Of a stretch of 6,486 nucleotides of DNA, positions 5,593-6,486 are shown one piece after another (position 1 is the first letter of the stretch; each line of letters begins with the position of its first letter). This DNA comes from Acholeplasmatales bacterium (GTDB lineage: Bacteria; Bacillota_I; Bacilli_A; Acholeplasmatales; Anaeroplasmataceae), in assembly GCA_900770055.1 (NCBI GenBank), contig CAAGJD010000226.1, positions 1 through 6,486 on the forward strand, in the 5' to 3' direction. Position numbers and translations under genes: made by a program. Under the pieces are notes generated by a model. It did not search any database. It was not told the DNA's origin and was given only the letters and a program-made list of their open reading frames with translations.

Positions 5593-6486
5593 TTAGTTAC
5601 CTACCTTATCTGGATTTGTAATATAGCCTGTAATTGCTGATGCTGCTGCAGTTGCAGGACTAGCTAAATAAACCTCTGAATCAACATGTCCCATACGTCC
5701 AACAAAGTTTCTATTTGTTGTAGATACACATCTTTCACCAGCTGCTAAAATGCCCATATAGCCACCAAGACATGGACCACATGTAGGTGTTGAAACTGCA
5801 CAACCAGCCTCAATTAAATCTTGAATAATATTTTCTTGAATTGCTTCTAAATAAATCTTTTGAGTACCAGGAATAACAATACATCTTACATCTGATGCTA
5901 CCTTTTTACCTTTAAGAATATCTCTTGCGATTCTTAAATCCTCCATACGACCATTTGTACAAGAACCAATTACAACCTGATTAATTTTAACCTCAGTTTC
6001 ACCAATTTCATCTACAGTTTTTGTATTTTCTGGTAGATGTGGGAAAGCTACTGTAGGTCTAATAGTACTTAAATCAATAGTATATTCTGCATCGTATATA
6101 GCATCCTCATCTGCCTCATAAACTCGAGGATTCTTTTTGCTGTGCTTACGGCAATATTCTAAAGTCTTTTCATCTACAGCAAAGATACCATTTTTAGCAC
6201 CAGCCTCAATAGCCATATTTGCCATACATAAACGTGAATCCATACTTAAATTTTTTAAGCCCTCACCTGAAAATTCCATTGATTTATAAAGTGCACCATC
6301 AACACCAATCATACCGATAATATGTAAAATAACATCCTTACCAGAAACATTCTTATTAAGCTTACCTACTAAATTAAATTTAATAGCTGCAGGTACCTTA
6401 AACCAAGCTTCACCTGTTGCCATACCACATGCCATATCAGTTGAACCTACACCTGTTGAAAATGCACCGAGTGCACCATATGTACA
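5593..6486 (-). CDS. leuC: 3-isopropylmalate dehydratase large subunit (5' end outside window)
   Basis: This is the catalytic aconitase-family subunit that carries the 4Fe-4S cluster and works with LeuD. The frame is open through the right edge. The 17 codons upstream of the first internal ATG (6435) encode CTYGALGAFSTGVGSTD, a conserved LeuC segment, so the gene is cut by the window edge and does not start at 6435. About 297 residues are visible. The full family length of around 420 means roughly the first 120 are missing. The edge Cys in CTYG lies in the conserved (HT)CTYG region. The cluster ligands are the Cys of GSCTNGR (codon at 5959-5961) and the two Cys of TCGPCLGG (codons at 5779-5781 and 5770-5772). 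NRNFVGRMGH near the C-terminus is also a family hallmark. It is the first gene seen of the operon; leuA may lie upstream but is not in view. Confidence 0.96.
   Translation of the reverse strand, partial: CTYGALGAFSTGVGSTDMACGMATGEAWFKVPAAIKFNLVGKLNKNVSGKDVILHIIGMIGVDGALYKSMEFSGEGLKNLSMDSRLCMANMAIEAGAKNGIFAVDEKTLEYCRKHSKKNPRVYEADEDAIYDAEYTIDLSTIRPTVAFPHLPENTKTVDEIGETEVKINQVVIGSCTNGRMEDLRIARDILKGKKVASDVRCIVIPGTQKIYLEAIQENIIQDLIEAGCAVSTPTCGPCLGGYMGILAAGERCVSTTNRNFVGRMGHVDSEVYLASPATAAASAITGYITNPDKVGN

Noticed and set aside
5593..6435. leuC as a complete gene starting at 6435
   Set aside because: The frame stays open to the window edge and the upstream codons encode a conserved LeuC segment, so the ATG at 6435 is an internal methionine.

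Overview
The window is AT-rich and reads almost entirely on the minus strand. It carries the downstream part of a branched-chain amino acid (leucine/isoleucine/valine) operon. The strong GGAGG-type ribosome binding sites, the AT-rich codon choice and the short (169 aa) LeuD point to a low-GC Firmicute, most likely a clostridial or Lachnospiraceae/Erysipelotrichia-like gut bacterium. The genus cannot be named from this sequence alone.

Layout in the direction of transcription, from the right edge to the left: leuC (5' end outside the window), leuD, leuB, ilvD, a 137-aa unrecognised membrane protein, ilvB, then an intrinsic terminator at 161-187. The junctions are very tight. leuC-leuD, leuD-leuB and ilvD-orf137 are each separated by exactly 2 nt between stop and start; leuB-ilvD and orf137-ilvB are separated by 18 and 14 nt. 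Every gene has a recognisable Shine-Dalgarno sequence, and several of these lie inside the end of the preceding gene. The operon promoter, and any leader or T-box, would lie beyond the right edge.

How the genes work together: IlvB makes 2-acetolactate or 2-aceto-2-hydroxybutyrate, and IlvD dehydrates the later dihydroxy acid to the 2-keto acid precursor of valine or isoleucine. LeuC/LeuD isomerise 2-isopropylmalate, and LeuB oxidises 3-isopropylmalate towards leucine. IlvC, LeuA, the aminotransferase and the acetolactate synthase small subunit IlvN are not in the window. The one gene not explained by the pathway is orf137, which has two membrane segments and a C-terminal leucine-heptad coiled coil.

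Left of the operon terminator is a short intergenic region with a separate regulatory unit, also directed leftwards. Two direct repeats lie 21 bp apart (a LytTR-type spacing), followed by an extended -10 promoter (TGCTATAAT). The predicted transcript begins in a sequence that resembles the D-arm and T-arm of a tRNA but lacks an anticodon arm. Whatever this promoter drives lies outside the window. This region and orf137 are the parts most worth a second look; the rest is ordinary biosynthetic metabolism.
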